The notes under the pieces were generated by a model. It was not told the DNA's origin, did no database searches, and worked only from the letters and a program-made list of their open reading frames with translations. Below are positions 35,201-43,345 of a DNA stretch of 64,000 nucleotides, one piece after another. Source of the DNA: Bin87 sp965203855 (GTDB lineage: Bacteria; Chloroflexota; Dehalococcoidia; Lucifugimonadales; UBA3495). The position numbers and the translations under genes are program-made. The stretch is from the NCBI GenBank assembly GCA_965203855.1, contig CBDBDN010000009.1, positions 186,001 through 250,000 on the forward strand, written 5' to 3'. Every line of letters begins with the position of its first letter. Position 1 is the stretch's first letter.

Positions 35201-36002
35201 GTACGGCGGCGCCAAAGAGTGGTATCGCCGCGCGTTGGACATTCACCAGCGGCTGCCCGACTACGAGGAGATGGTCAACGACTGCCGCGCCCTGGGCGCC
35301 GCTTGCCATTTTCGTTTTGAGTTTGATGAAGCCCGCAGCTGGTATCACCGCGCCCGCGAAATCGTGGAGGAAAACCGGGACGAGGAAACCGCGGTTCACA
35401 TCTTTCATGCTCTCGGCACCGTTGACCATTCCGAATACCTGTTTGAGGAAGCGCAATCCTGGTATCAGCAGGCGCTGGGCCTCAGCGACCGACTGGGGAT
35501 GACTGACCAGATGATAGTTGAGTTCCATCATCTGGGTACTTTGGCACAGGCCAGGGGCATACCCGACGAGGCTGAGGAATGGCTTATAGTGGCTTTGGAA
35601 CGCCGGGAGGAAATGGGGGACTGGCGCGGCGCCGGCGACGAAGCCCGGCAGCTGGGCGTGCTGCATCACGAACAGGGCAACCTGGAGTCGGCCCGACAGT
35701 GGTACGACCGGGCCCGCCAGCATTTTGAGGAATGCCGCGATGTAAGCCGCTGCGCCCGCGCCTACGGGCAGCTGGGCGTGGTCGCAGAGGAGCAGGGCAA
35801 CCTGCCGGATGCCCTGGACTGGGCGACCCGCACTCACCGCCTTGCCGCCGATTACAACCTGCCGGTGATGCCCCAGGTCAAAGCCCATCTGGCTCGTTTG
35901 CGGGAAAAAATGGGCGCCGATGCTTTCCAACAGTGGTGGCGCGACAACATCGGGGCCGACCCGCCTAGTTTGGAACCGGACGCCGACGAACCGGAGTCCT
36001 GA
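32244..36002 (+). CDS. CHAT-like/STAND NTPase/TPR protein with degenerate CHAT site
   Basis: A 1252-residue multidomain protein. Residues about 75-345 follow the CHAT caspase-like fold: PELTIVSGRPQFLALPWELL, YHIVHLDGIG and VAQAILLPYALHRDAAESAL...FYTAMARG. In place of the catalytic His of GHG there is Ile237, and in place of the catalytic Cys of SAC there is Gly279, so protease activity is unlikely. A STAND-type P-loop ATPase follows: A436-x4-GKT443, Walker B LLVWD520, GHPLAM motif near 620. From about 930 there are seven TPR units of the A-x2-WY-x2-AL form. Such proteins sense a ligand by their repeats and oligomerise; the output here is unclear. No signal peptide. Confidence 0.85.
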   Translation: MPTVPSLTIVDLPDAAQVQVRISDGAGSRDDLPPAGFTMPLSGEEWAALDWYYRAYPQNPIGALQRAEATEAALRNLGRLLFESLFPADSAARAGLDRLIAADAHPELTIVSGRPQFLALPWELLNEPALGYFAAAGRGVLRQSAEELPTETGEPPGAESLNVLMLSPSPGAPHSSDILSSGATVGGGSLADATVAALESLNSAALLDNPRPATWDALRRHLERSPNHYHIVHLDGIGLDANGAILLETAAGAPDPATPGAIGAALAAAGINIVLISAGAQPYNPDAPAWFRMAQTIADAGVAQAILLPYALHRDAAESALRAFYTAMARGNRPATCVVALRRSLMDAPERVTLHGKRIVWDWPGPAVIQSRPYIPPAVAEPQPDPLAAPVINPVEVPTDDLQIPAAGQYGLVGRQGELRELERRLSADSVILLSADAGAGKTELALGLCRWLLKPARSRFPGGVFYTAFEASHPAGLERVVHEIGTAVAGLDFADLPAERQRLWVTAYLQENPSLLVWDNAENVAGFPDHAPGLLDESELPSLADFLDAVTDGPAGSRALLLSRRPDEQWLTMPHSAIALNPLAGADRIALAASIMNQAAIPASRVDGDFAALLELLDGHPLAMQVVLPLLKELPAAAIVSELRRRRDEAAADGGEPGRSAILTAAMEYAFSRMPHRSRAHLPFLALFQRRVMLDILSHITEERIYGQVMGGDLASGASRSLLAADGGMQSSGRSYSACRALLRSAQAAGFLEPVSPSVYQINPALPWFLGRQLSRRVSGDGIRQLEQEFVRVYADTADYFMESLYENQDTGVTAVLAEEGNLTQALGLAAEYRQWDNAQILMQPLAQVYRMQKRFPELRRLRAQLLDIIGHSADAAAANGAVDFWQYLLGTDAMESVELLDLDRAAGFNQQLLDYLMAQPDGAADPRTAAVYHQNGLIASKRGQYDAASEWLEKGLEIIDGGDDQESIADACFAIGQVRHHQRQYGGAKEWYRRALDIHQRLPDYEEMVNDCRALGAACHFRFEFDEARSWYHRAREIVEENRDEETAVHIFHALGTVDHSEYLFEEAQSWYQQALGLSDRLGMTDQMIVEFHHLGTLAQARGIPDEAEEWLIVALERREEMGDWRGAGDEARQLGVLHHEQGNLESARQWYDRARQHFEECRDVSRCARAYGQLGVVAEEQGNLPDALDWATRTHRLAADYNLPVMPQVKAHLARLREKMGADAFQQWWRDNIGADPPSLEPDADEPES

Positions 36003-36097
36003 AACTTACGGCGGCGGACATCGGACTAACGGCCCGGCGTACCGCATTTCATCGCATCTCTGCCGAATATACTCTGAACTTGTTGAGGCGCTGCGTT

Positions 36098-38089
36098 ATG
36101 TCATTGGCGCAATTGAACATCACTACCCGCCGCCCTTTCGCCGGAGGGCAAACCTTTGGCGCGGTGGGCGCATACGAGCAGCTGGACGGTATCGCCCATT
36201 TTGCCGTTGACCCGTTCCATTCCGACAACGCCGTAATCGCCGACATTGCGCTGGCTCCGCGCAACGCGGCCGGTTATGTAGAGTTCACCGCCGATTTCCG
36301 CATCATCAAGCCGGTGGACAATGATCATGGCAACGGGCGGCTGCTGCTGGATGTCCTCAATCGGGGGAAAGAGCTGGCCCTGAAAAATATCAACAGCGCG
36401 CCGGACGGGCCGCCCCATGCCGAACCGCATCCTGGCAACGGCTTTCTGATGCGGCGGGGGTACAGTCTGGCCTGGTGCGGCTGGCAGCACGATGTGCCCG
36501 ATGCGCCCGGCCTGTTGCGCTGCAATGTTCCCGATGCCGTGAACCCGGACGGTTCTCCGGTATCCGGGCGCATTGTCGTTACTTTCCAGCCCACTTTCGC
36601 CGTTGACACGCAGTTCCTTTCCGACCGGGAGCATCGTCCTTATCCGAGCAACCATTTGGAAAGCTGGGATTCTGTGCTAACCGTGCAGGATTACGAGGAC
36701 GGCCCGGAAACTGTCATCCCGCGGGAGCGCTGGGCCTTTGCCAGAATGGTGAACGGGCGTCGCATCCCCGACGCCGCCCATATCACGCTGGACGGCGGCT
36801 TTGAGCCGGGCAGGGTGTATCGCGTCCAGTACGAAACTTCCAATGCGCCGGTAGTCAGCCTGGGCCTGCTGGCGACGCGCGACATCGCCGCGTGGCTGCG
36901 CTACGCCACCGCTGACCGCGCCGGAACCGCCAACCCTTTGGCCGGCGCCTTGGGCCGCGCTTATGCTTTTGGACGCAGCCAGAGCGGCCGTTTCCTGCGG
37001 CAGTTCCTGTATCTGGGGCTGAACCGGGACGAAAGCGGCTGCATCGTGTTTGACGGGATGCTGCCTAATGTGGCCGGCGGCAAAATGGGCGAGTTCAATG
37101 TCCGTTTTGGGCAGCCGTCCAGCCTTTCAAACCGCAGCGTCAACAACCTGCCGCCATTTTTAGACCTCACTGATGACGGCGCCGACGGCATTCTTGCCGA
37201 AGTTTCCCGGCGCGGCATCGCCCCCAAAGTCATCTACACCAACACATCGTCGGAGTATTGGGGCGGGCATGGCGCGCTGGCGCATAGCGCGCCCGACGGC
37301 AGCGGCGATGCGGTACTGCCCGACAGCGTGCGTTCCTGGCTGTTCGCCGGCACGCAGCACGCCCCGGCCGGCTTGCCCATCTCGGACACCAACCCGGACA
37401 GCGGGGCGCGCGGTACGCAGCCGCTGAACTATGTTGACTACCGCCCGCTGCTGCGCGCCGCGCTGCATCATCTGGACCAGTGGGTTACCCATAACGCGCC
37501 GCCACCTGGCAATCGGTATCCCCGCTGTGCGGAGGGAACGCTGGTTGATGCGGCGGGTACGGCGGACTTTTTCCGCGCTTTGCCCGGCGTAGAGTTTCCC
37601 GCGCATCTCAAAACGATGCGGCGGCTGGACTTCGGCCCCGACCGCGCCGTGCCGGCCCGCATCCCGCCGGCAGTCGGCGACGCTTACCCGTGCCTGGTAT
37701 CCGCCTTGGACGCCGATGGCAACGAAACGGGCGGCGTGCGTCTGCCGGCGATCGCCGTCCCTCTGGCTACTTATACGGGCTGGAATGTGCGCCATCCGAG
37801 CATCGGCGGCTTCGGGCAAGCCTTGGCGCCGGGCGGCACATTGGCCGGCAGCGCCATACTTTTCGCCCGGAACCGCGCGGAAAGGCTTGCCGCCGGCGAT
37901 CCGCGTCCGTCCATTGAGGAACGCTACGGTTCCCGGGCGGAGTACTTGGAACGGGTACGAGAATGCGCCGAGTCCCTGGCCGGCGCCGGCTATCTGCTGG
38001 CGGACGATATTGAAACGGTAACGGCGCAGGCCGCAGCAGTGTACGATGCGATAATGGGAGCGACGGCCGCGCTGGTCGCCGCCTACTAA
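36098..38089 (+). CDS. Large alpha/beta hydrolase domain protein
   Basis: A 663-residue protein of the alpha/beta hydrolase family found in environmental bacteria (PF20091-like). The N-terminal 200 residues are mainly beta strands (GAYEQLDGIAHFAVDP, VEFTADFRIIKP). The hydrolase core is at about residues 270-560 with the nucleophile elbow GRSQSGRFLRQF; Asp and His candidates follow in the C-terminal half (SNT-EYWGGHGALAH). Start taken at ATG 36098 rather than 36080. The substrate is unknown. It follows the STAND gene by 95 bases on the same strand and could be cotranscribed. Confidence 0.82.
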   Translation: MSLAQLNITTRRPFAGGQTFGAVGAYEQLDGIAHFAVDPFHSDNAVIADIALAPRNAAGYVEFTADFRIIKPVDNDHGNGRLLLDVLNRGKELALKNINSAPDGPPHAEPHPGNGFLMRRGYSLAWCGWQHDVPDAPGLLRCNVPDAVNPDGSPVSGRIVVTFQPTFAVDTQFLSDREHRPYPSNHLESWDSVLTVQDYEDGPETVIPRERWAFARMVNGRRIPDAAHITLDGGFEPGRVYRVQYETSNAPVVSLGLLATRDIAAWLRYATADRAGTANPLAGALGRAYAFGRSQSGRFLRQFLYLGLNRDESGCIVFDGMLPNVAGGKMGEFNVRFGQPSSLSNRSVNNLPPFLDLTDDGADGILAEVSRRGIAPKVIYTNTSSEYWGGHGALAHSAPDGSGDAVLPDSVRSWLFAGTQHAPAGLPISDTNPDSGARGTQPLNYVDYRPLLRAALHHLDQWVTHNAPPPGNRYPRCAEGTLVDAAGTADFFRALPGVEFPAHLKTMRRLDFGPDRAVPARIPPAVGDAYPCLVSALDADGNETGGVRLPAIAVPLATYTGWNVRHPSIGGFGQALAPGGTLAGSAILFARNRAERLAAGDPRPSIEERYGSRAEYLERVRECAESLAGAGYLLADDIETVTAQAAAVYDAIMGATAALVAAY

Positions 38090-38133
38090 CCCCATCGAGG
38101 CCGTGCCGCACTGCGCTCTTGACGGAGGCTATC

Positions 38134-38436
38134 ATGGTGCATTATGTAAAACCTCACTACCAAATCCGCACTCCAACCGTTGCCGAGTTCAAGGAGCAAT
38201 GCCTGGACTTTATCAACGAAATCGCCGCCGCCGATGCAGAGGGCCGGACTGTTGATGTGCTAATCCTGGACGGCGACGACAAAGTCGTTGCTATCCTTAC
38301 GAACTACGAGGCACCGCCGCCGCCGGACGGTTATGGCGTTTTTAAGGGCAAAGTGAAAATTCTCGGCGACATCGTTTCTCCGATGCCGGCGGAATGGTTC
38401 GCCATGCCGGATGCTGCGACAGGCGAATCCCAATGA
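38134..38436 (+). CDS. Antitoxin of a VapBC-type pair (Phd/YefM-like)
   Basis: A 100-residue protein. The plan TPTVAEFKEQCLDFINEIA followed by strands VDVLILDGDDKVVAIL is that of prevent-host-death (Phd/YefM) antitoxins, with a DNA-binding N-terminal half and a toxin-binding C-terminal tail. Start at ATG 38134 behind a GGAGG ribosome site. It overlaps the PIN-toxin start by ATGA; expected to bind its own promoter with the toxin. Confidence 0.82.
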   Translation: MVHYVKPHYQIRTPTVAEFKEQCLDFINEIAAADAEGRTVDVLILDGDDKVVAILTNYEAPPPPDGYGVFKGKVKILGDIVSPMPAEWFAMPDAATGESQ

Positions 38437-38840
38437 TTCTGGACACCCACGTTTGTGTCTGGTTCGTTGACGGCAATCCCCGGCTGGGTCGGCAGGCTTT
38501 GTTGAGAATATCCAACGTCCGCCCGCGCAATACGGTGGGGTTTTCTGCAATCTCCATCTGGGAAATTGCCATGCTGCTGCAAAAGGGCCGACTTGACACT
38601 AACGGAGTACCGGCGCGCACTGCCGTCCAATGGCGGGAAACCCTGTTGGCGCACGGCTTTCGCGAAATACCCGTGGATGGCGTCATTGCCGCCCGCGCCG
38701 GCGCCTTGCCCAACCTGCATGGCGACCCGGCAGATCGTATCATCATCGCCACCGCGCTGGGCGGCCATCAGCTCATCACTGATGACGCGCTCATCCTCAA
38801 CTGGAATGGCCCAATTGACGCCTTTCCGGCCAGCCGATGA
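38433..38840 (+). CDS. PIN-domain toxin, VapC-like
   Basis: A 135-residue PIN ribonuclease. Acidic active-site residues are at D4 in MILDTH, E in SIWEIAMLLQKG, D in GDPADRIIIATA and D in LITDDAL, which together coordinate Mg2+. Cleaves RNA (tRNA in known VapC proteins) when released from its antitoxin. ATGA overlap with the antitoxin gene fixes the start at 38433. No further partner. Confidence 0.88.
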   Translation: MILDTHVCVWFVDGNPRLGRQALLRISNVRPRNTVGFSAISIWEIAMLLQKGRLDTNGVPARTAVQWRETLLAHGFREIPVDGVIAARAGALPNLHGDPADRIIIATALGGHQLITDDALILNWNGPIDAFPASR

Positions 38841-38877
38841 ACCAGCCTAACACCGAACCGAAAAGGAGCGTATGATT

Positions 38878-39720
38878 ATGTCCGTTGGCACTTCCATACC
38901 TTTGCCGGCCTACACCCTTGACCCGGCGTTTATGGCGCGGACTGCCGAATCCCTGGGCTTTGAGTCCATCTGGTATGCCGAACATCCGGTGCTGCCGGTG
39001 CAGAGCGCCAGCCAGTTTCCGTCCGGCGGCGACATACCGTGGACCTACGCCCATTTCACCGATCCGTATATCGCCTTGGCCCGCGCCTCGGCGGTAACTT
39101 CAACCATCAAACTTGGCACGGGGATTACCTTGGTGCCGGAACGCAACCCGCTGCTGCTGGCCAAAGAAATTGCCACGCTGGACCGGATCAGCGGCGGGCG
39201 TTTTCTGTTCGGCATCGGGGCCGGCTGGAATCGGGAGGAAACCGAGATTTTCGGCGGCGACTTCGACCATCGCTGGACGCAAACCCGCGAAGCGGTGGCC
39301 GTGATGAAGGAGCTGTGGACGCAGGACGAAGCCGAATATCATGGCCGCTACTACGACTTTCCGCCGGTAATGTGCTACCCCAAGCCGATCCAGCAGCCGC
39401 ATCCGCCGGTCATTCTGGGGGGCTTGGCGCGGCGGGTGCTGCAACGCGTTGCGGCCTGGGGCGACGGCTGGTTGCCCAACCGGATTACGCCTGCGGAAGT
39501 TGAGGACAGCCGCAAAAAGCTGGACGAACTCGCCGCGGAGCGAGGCCGCGATCCCCGGTCGCTCACTATCTCCGTGTACGGGCAGCCCCCGGATGGGCAG
39601 CTGGTGCAGGATTTGCTCAACGCCGGGGCTGACCGGGTGGTAGTGCGTCCCGAACATTGCGAAACCGAAGCGGAAATGTCGGCCCAGCTGGAACGCATCG
39701 CCGAAAAGGTACTGCGCTAG
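38878..39720 (+). CDS. LLM-class flavin-dependent oxidoreductase (F420-type)
   Basis: A TIM-barrel luciferase-like monooxygenase, about 280 residues. Motifs: ESIWYAEHPVLP, the core IKLGTGITLVPERNPLLLAKEIATLD and GRFLFGIGAGWNREE (residues about 85-125), then the PHPPVILGG strand. Members use F420 or FMN for oxidation or reduction of organic compounds; the substrate cannot be told. Of two in-frame methionines (38872, 38878), the second lies 9 bases after the AAGGAG ribosome site and is preferred. Just downstream of VapC on the same strand. Confidence 0.87.
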   Translation: MSVGTSIPLPAYTLDPAFMARTAESLGFESIWYAEHPVLPVQSASQFPSGGDIPWTYAHFTDPYIALARASAVTSTIKLGTGITLVPERNPLLLAKEIATLDRISGGRFLFGIGAGWNREETEIFGGDFDHRWTQTREAVAVMKELWTQDEAEYHGRYYDFPPVMCYPKPIQQPHPPVILGGLARRVLQRVAAWGDGWLPNRITPAEVEDSRKKLDELAAERGRDPRSLTISVYGQPPDGQLVQDLLNAGADRVVVRPEHCETEAEMSAQLERIAEKVLR

Positions 39721-39741
39721 ACGCGCCGGCGTTTATCCCGG

Positions 39742-39766
39742 TGTACAATATCGCCCGTTGTACAAT
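39742..39766 (+). promoter_or_regulatory. Repeated TGTACAAT motif
   Basis: TGTACAAT at 39742-39749 and TTGTACAAT at 39758-39766, about 17 bases apart and both inside 8-base palindromic cores. Upstream of the MmgE/PrpD gene, they could be an operator pair or include a -10 (TACAAT at 39761). Confidence 0.35.
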
Positions 39767-39835
39767 GTTGCAATCCGCTTTACTCCCGACTCTGATTTTC
39801 GTTCCCGCCTGCGCCGGATGAGAGGCTACGCCGCT

Positions 39836-41188
39836 ATGGATCGCACTACCGAACTGATCAGCTCTTATGCCTGCAACCTTGCCTATGACGACCTGCCGTC
39901 GGCGGTGGTGCATCAGGTGAAACGCACGATGGCCGACACTCTCGGCTGCGCTGTCGGCGGCTATCTCAGCGAGCCCGCCAAAATCGCGCGCCGCCTGGCC
40001 GGCGACGTCAGCAGCGGCGCCCCGGCCCGCATCCTGGGCACTGCCGACCGTTCAGCTTTGGATATGGCCGGCTTTGCCAACGGCGTGATGGTGCGCTATC
40101 TGGACTGCAACGACTCTTACTTTTCGCCCGGCGGGGGCCATCCCAGCGATATGATTCCCGCGGCCTTGGCGGTTGCGGACAGCGTGAACGCCGACGGGCG
40201 CACCGTCATTACGGCCGTTGCGCTGGCCTACGAAGTATTTTGCCGCATTGCGGACCAGGTGCCGGACAACCGATGGGATCAAGGCATCCTCAGCGTCATC
40301 GGCGCCGCCTGCGCCGCCGGCAAAGTTCTGGGACTGGACGAGGAACAGATGGGGCACGCCATCTCCTTGGCCGCCGTTCCCAATGTGCCGCTGCGGGTAA
40401 CCCGGATGGGCGAACTTTCGATGTGGAAGGGATGCGCCGCCGCCGCCGCGACCCGCGCCGGCATCTTTGCGGCGCAGCTGGCGGCTGAGGGCATGACCGG
40501 CCCCAACGAACCCTTTGAGGGCCGCAAAGGGCTGTGGGAACAGGCCATCGGCTACCCCATCGCACTGGACGCGATGGGCGGCGGCGATACCCCGTTCCGC
40601 ATCCTGGAAACCATTTTCAAGTTCTACCCGTCTCAAATCCATACCCAAGCGCCCATCGATCTGGCTATTCAGTTGAGCAAACGGGTCAGCGTGGACAACA
40701 TCGCGGCGATCCGCATCCAGTCCTACAAGTCGGCGGTCAGCAGCGCGTCCACCGAGCCGGAAAAGTGGGATCCGCAGACGCGGGAGACTGCCGACCACAG
40801 CATTCCGTTTCTTACTGCGGCGGGCTTGCGCGACGGCGCCGTAACGCCGGCTACTTTCGCCGCCGACCGCATTGCGGAGCCGGAGCTGCGGACTATTATC
40901 AACAAGATGCAGATTGAGGAGAACGCCGATTTCACGGCACGCTATCCGGCGGAGTACAACTGCCGCATTGAGGTCATCAAGCCTAACGGCCAAACGGAAG
41001 TGGCTGCCACCAGCTTTCCCAAAGGACACGGGCAGAACCCCCTCAGCGACGCCGATGTGGACGCCAAGTTCCGCCGTCTGGCCTGCCCTACCATCACCGA
41101 GCAGCAGTGCGAGCAGGCTCTGGAGCTTATCTGGTCGCTGGAGAACTTGCCGAACCTGACCGGCATCTTTGACAGCCTGGTCGTTTAG
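39836..41188 (+). CDS. MmgE/PrpD family protein
   Basis: A 450-residue member of the MmgE/PrpD (2-methylcitrate dehydratase/immune-responsive gene 1) family, all-alpha N- and C-domains. Family marks: TMADTLGCAVGGY, HPSDMIPAALAVA, MGELSMWKGCAAAAA, FYPSQIHTQAPIDLAI and PFLTAAGLRDG. It may dehydrate or decarboxylate a tricarboxylic acid, but no prp genes are near. Start at ATG 39836; the frame upstream has no similarity. The product is separated from the sigma factor gene by about 80 bases on the same strand. Confidence 0.87.
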   Translation: MDRTTELISSYACNLAYDDLPSAVVHQVKRTMADTLGCAVGGYLSEPAKIARRLAGDVSSGAPARILGTADRSALDMAGFANGVMVRYLDCNDSYFSPGGGHPSDMIPAALAVADSVNADGRTVITAVALAYEVFCRIADQVPDNRWDQGILSVIGAACAAGKVLGLDEEQMGHAISLAAVPNVPLRVTRMGELSMWKGCAAAAATRAGIFAAQLAAEGMTGPNEPFEGRKGLWEQAIGYPIALDAMGGGDTPFRILETIFKFYPSQIHTQAPIDLAIQLSKRVSVDNIAAIRIQSYKSAVSSASTEPEKWDPQTRETADHSIPFLTAAGLRDGAVTPATFAADRIAEPELRTIINKMQIEENADFTARYPAEYNCRIEVIKPNGQTEVAATSFPKGHGQNPLSDADVDAKFRRLACPTITEQQCEQALELIWSLENLPNLTGIFDSLVV

Positions 41189-41269
41189 ACTGGAGCATCT
41201 CAACTTGATAAATCCGAAATGCCCGCCGGTGCGTATTATGGATAATCCGGCGCAACTCGCCGCAGAGCT

Positions 41270-41875
41270 GTGATTTCAGAACCGCAATTTGTGGAGCAGG
41301 CCGTGATCGACCGCAGCAACACCGAAGACGCGCAGTGCATCCTGGACATTGGGGCCGGCGACGAGCGCGCGCTGGAAGCCATCTATGACCGCTACGCCCA
41401 ACGCATCTATTCGTTGGCGGTATCTATTCTCAACGACCCGGCCGTGGCCGATGACGCCGTGCAGGAAGTATTTACGAATATCTGGCTCAAAGCAGGCAGC
41501 TATCGCCCCGAAATGTCCGCTCCCGGCACCTGGATTATGTCGGTGGCGCATCACAAGGTGGTTGACTATTTCCGCTCCCGCCGCCGCGCCGCCGCGCACA
41601 CTGCGCCATCCGATGAGGACGCGCTGCTCCGCATCCCCAGCCCGTCGCTCAGTGTTGAGCAGGAGGTGGAGCGCAGTTTTGAGGCGCGGATGGTGCGCGC
41701 GGCGTTGGCGGAGCTGCCGCTCGAGCAAAGCCGTCCGCTTTACCTGTCAGCCTGGCATGGATATACCCAATCCGAAATTGCCGCCCTGCTGAACATCCCC
41801 TTGGGAACGGTAAAAACCCGGATGCGCCTCGGGATGCAGAAGCTCAGGACGGCGTTGGAACATTATGTGGCCTGA
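41270..41875 (+). CDS. ECF sigma factor
   Basis: An RNA polymerase sigma-70 factor of the extracytoplasmic function type, about 201 residues. Region 2: YDRYAQRIYSLAVSILND, ADDAVQEVFTNIWLKAGSY, GTWIMSVAHHKVVDYFRSRRR. Region 4: LAELPLEQSRPLYLSAWHGYTQSEIAALLNIPLGTVKTRMRLGMQKLR, with its helix-turn-helix. Start taken as GTG 41270; a weak ribosome site leaves a later start possible. The anti-sigma gene starts 11 bases inside its 3' end, showing the two form a regulatory pair. The inducing signal is unknown. Confidence 0.9.
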   Translation: MISEPQFVEQAVIDRSNTEDAQCILDIGAGDERALEAIYDRYAQRIYSLAVSILNDPAVADDAVQEVFTNIWLKAGSYRPEMSAPGTWIMSVAHHKVVDYFRSRRRAAAHTAPSDEDALLRIPSPSLSVEQEVERSFEARMVRAALAELPLEQSRPLYLSAWHGYTQSEIAALLNIPLGTVKTRMRLGMQKLRTALEHYVA

Positions 41876-42920
41876 CGATTTCGCTCTACCCAATTCGGAG
41901 CCGGAGCACCCGGAAACCGACCTGGCCGCTTTCGCGCTGAACGCGCTGGACGGCCCCGAACACCGGGCCGTTGCGCGGCACGTGGCGCAGTGTCTGCACT
42001 GCCAGGAAGTGCTGCTCGGTTTCCAGGGGATGGCCGCCCGACTGGTGGGCAGCGTCCCGGAAACTCCGCTGCCGCCGGGATTGAAAGCGCGCGTGCTGTC
42101 CGCCGTAGGGCGTCCGTATGACTCTCCGTCGGAACGGGAGACGCCGGCTGCCGCACTGCCGCCGCCGGATCGCCGTTGGACAACAGGCCGGCTGCGTCGC
42201 TGGCTGGCGCCGTCCGCCATTGGGGCGTTGAGCCTGCTGCTGGCGGCCTCTGCCGGGTTTATCGTGATGCAACAGCGTGAAATCAACCGGCTGGCGACGC
42301 CGGCAGAGGTACTTATTGCTATTCCGGAGGCAACGGCCGTCGGATCTACTGCTTCGGCCAACCCGGAGCGCGCCTCTGCCGCCTCTGATGCTGCTGTATC
42401 CCCTGCATTTGCGCCGGCGGTCGTTGTGGGTGAGCAGCTGCTTGCCGCTCAAAACCAGGATGCCGCTGCGCTGCTGCCGAATGCCGCCAACGCCGAGCAA
42501 GTGAACCTGGTAAGGCGGGAAATGGCTGATGTGGTTGAGGCCACGGTGATGTCGGCCCAGCCCGAAACCGAAAAGCTGGCGATGTTTTCGCCGATGGGCA
42601 CCGAGCCGGAGGCCAAAGGCGTGCTGATGGTTGACCCCGGCGGGCGCCAGGGCGTGCTGATGGTGTCGGGTATGCCGGCGGATTCCTACCAGATTTGGCT
42701 GGCGCGCGCCGACAAGCAGATGCTGGTAGGGCGCATTGTGGTAAATGTCGACGATGACGGCAACGGGGTACAACGGCTGGAGCTGGATGAATCGGTCTTT
42801 GACTTCCGACAGGTAGCGCTATTGCCTGACGAGCGGAACGGGCCGACGGTTCCCAACGGCGAAAAGTTTCTGACGGCGCGTATAATTGCCGGCCCGCCGC
42901 TGCCGTCGCTGAGCCGATAG
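41865..42920 (+). CDS. Anti-sigma factor with zinc finger and RskA-like domain
   Basis: A 351-residue single-pass membrane anti-sigma factor. The cytosolic zinc-binding anti-sigma motif is H39-x3-C43-x2-C46 (HVAQCLHC); the membrane helix is ALSLLLAASAGFIVMQQ near residues 127-145. The external part is a low-complexity spacer followed by an RskA-type domain (GRQGVLMVSGMPADSYQIWL...VDDDGNGVQRLELDES). Proteins of this type hold the ECF sigma factor at the membrane until they are cleaved. Overlaps the sigma gene by 11 bases. Confidence 0.88.
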   Translation: MWPDDFALPNSEPEHPETDLAAFALNALDGPEHRAVARHVAQCLHCQEVLLGFQGMAARLVGSVPETPLPPGLKARVLSAVGRPYDSPSERETPAAALPPPDRRWTTGRLRRWLAPSAIGALSLLLAASAGFIVMQQREINRLATPAEVLIAIPEATAVGSTASANPERASAASDAAVSPAFAPAVVVGEQLLAAQNQDAAALLPNAANAEQVNLVRREMADVVEATVMSAQPETEKLAMFSPMGTEPEAKGVLMVDPGGRQGVLMVSGMPADSYQIWLARADKQMLVGRIVVNVDDDGNGVQRLELDESVFDFRQVALLPDERNGPTVPNGEKFLTARIIAGPPLPSLSR

Positions 42921-42991
42921 ACTTGGCACGACTCCGCACAAAGGCCAATTCGGGGAAATTCAATCCGGCGGCAAACCTGCCAACGGAGCCA

Positions 42992-43147
42992 ATGATGACT
43001 ACGCAGCCTATTGCCGGCAAACCGACGCCGCATCCGCGCCGGCCGGATGGGCTGGATTGCGAAATCTGCGGCGCGCGGATGTACGAGCGCAGCTGCAAAA
43101 TCATCTGCCCTAACTGCGGCTACACCCGCGACTGCTCCGACCCCTAA
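42992..43147 (+). CDS. Small zinc-ribbon protein
   Basis: A 51-residue protein with four paired cysteines, CEIC and CPNC (plus C-K-I-I and C-S-D), typical of a small zinc ribbon. Start at the ATGATG at 42992 after a GGAG ribosome site; an upstream TTG start would add 23 residues without features. Function unknown; the compact ribbon could bind DNA, RNA or a protein. It lies between the anti-sigma gene and a MITE-like repeat. Confidence 0.65.
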   Translation: MMTTQPIAGKPTPHPRRPDGLDCEICGARMYERSCKIICPNCGYTRDCSDP

Positions 43148-43164
43148 TTTCGCCCCCACTCAAC

Positions 43165-43261
43165 CGTCATTCCGGCGTAAGCCGGAATCCAGGGTTGACG
43201 GTTTCCATTACCGTCTTGGCGAATTGCGGCTCTGGATTCCGGCTTGCGCCGGAATGACGGG
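43165..43261. repeat. MITE-like element with inverted ATTCCGGC palindromes
   Basis: Two palindromes, ATTCCGGC-GTAA-GCCGGAAT (43169-43188) and ATTCCGGC-TTGC-GCCGGAAT (43236-43255), face each other: the left end reads CGTCATTCC... and the right end ...GGAATGACG, so the ends of the 97-base unit are inverted repeats. No coding capacity. After it come three short GGATTCGGAATG-type echoes to about 43325. Confidence 0.7.
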
Positions 43262-43345
43262 TAATAGGATTCGGAATGGCGGGTAGCAGGATTTGGGATG
43301 ACGGGTAGCAGGATTCGGAATGAAGGCGAATATGGCTACCCGCCC

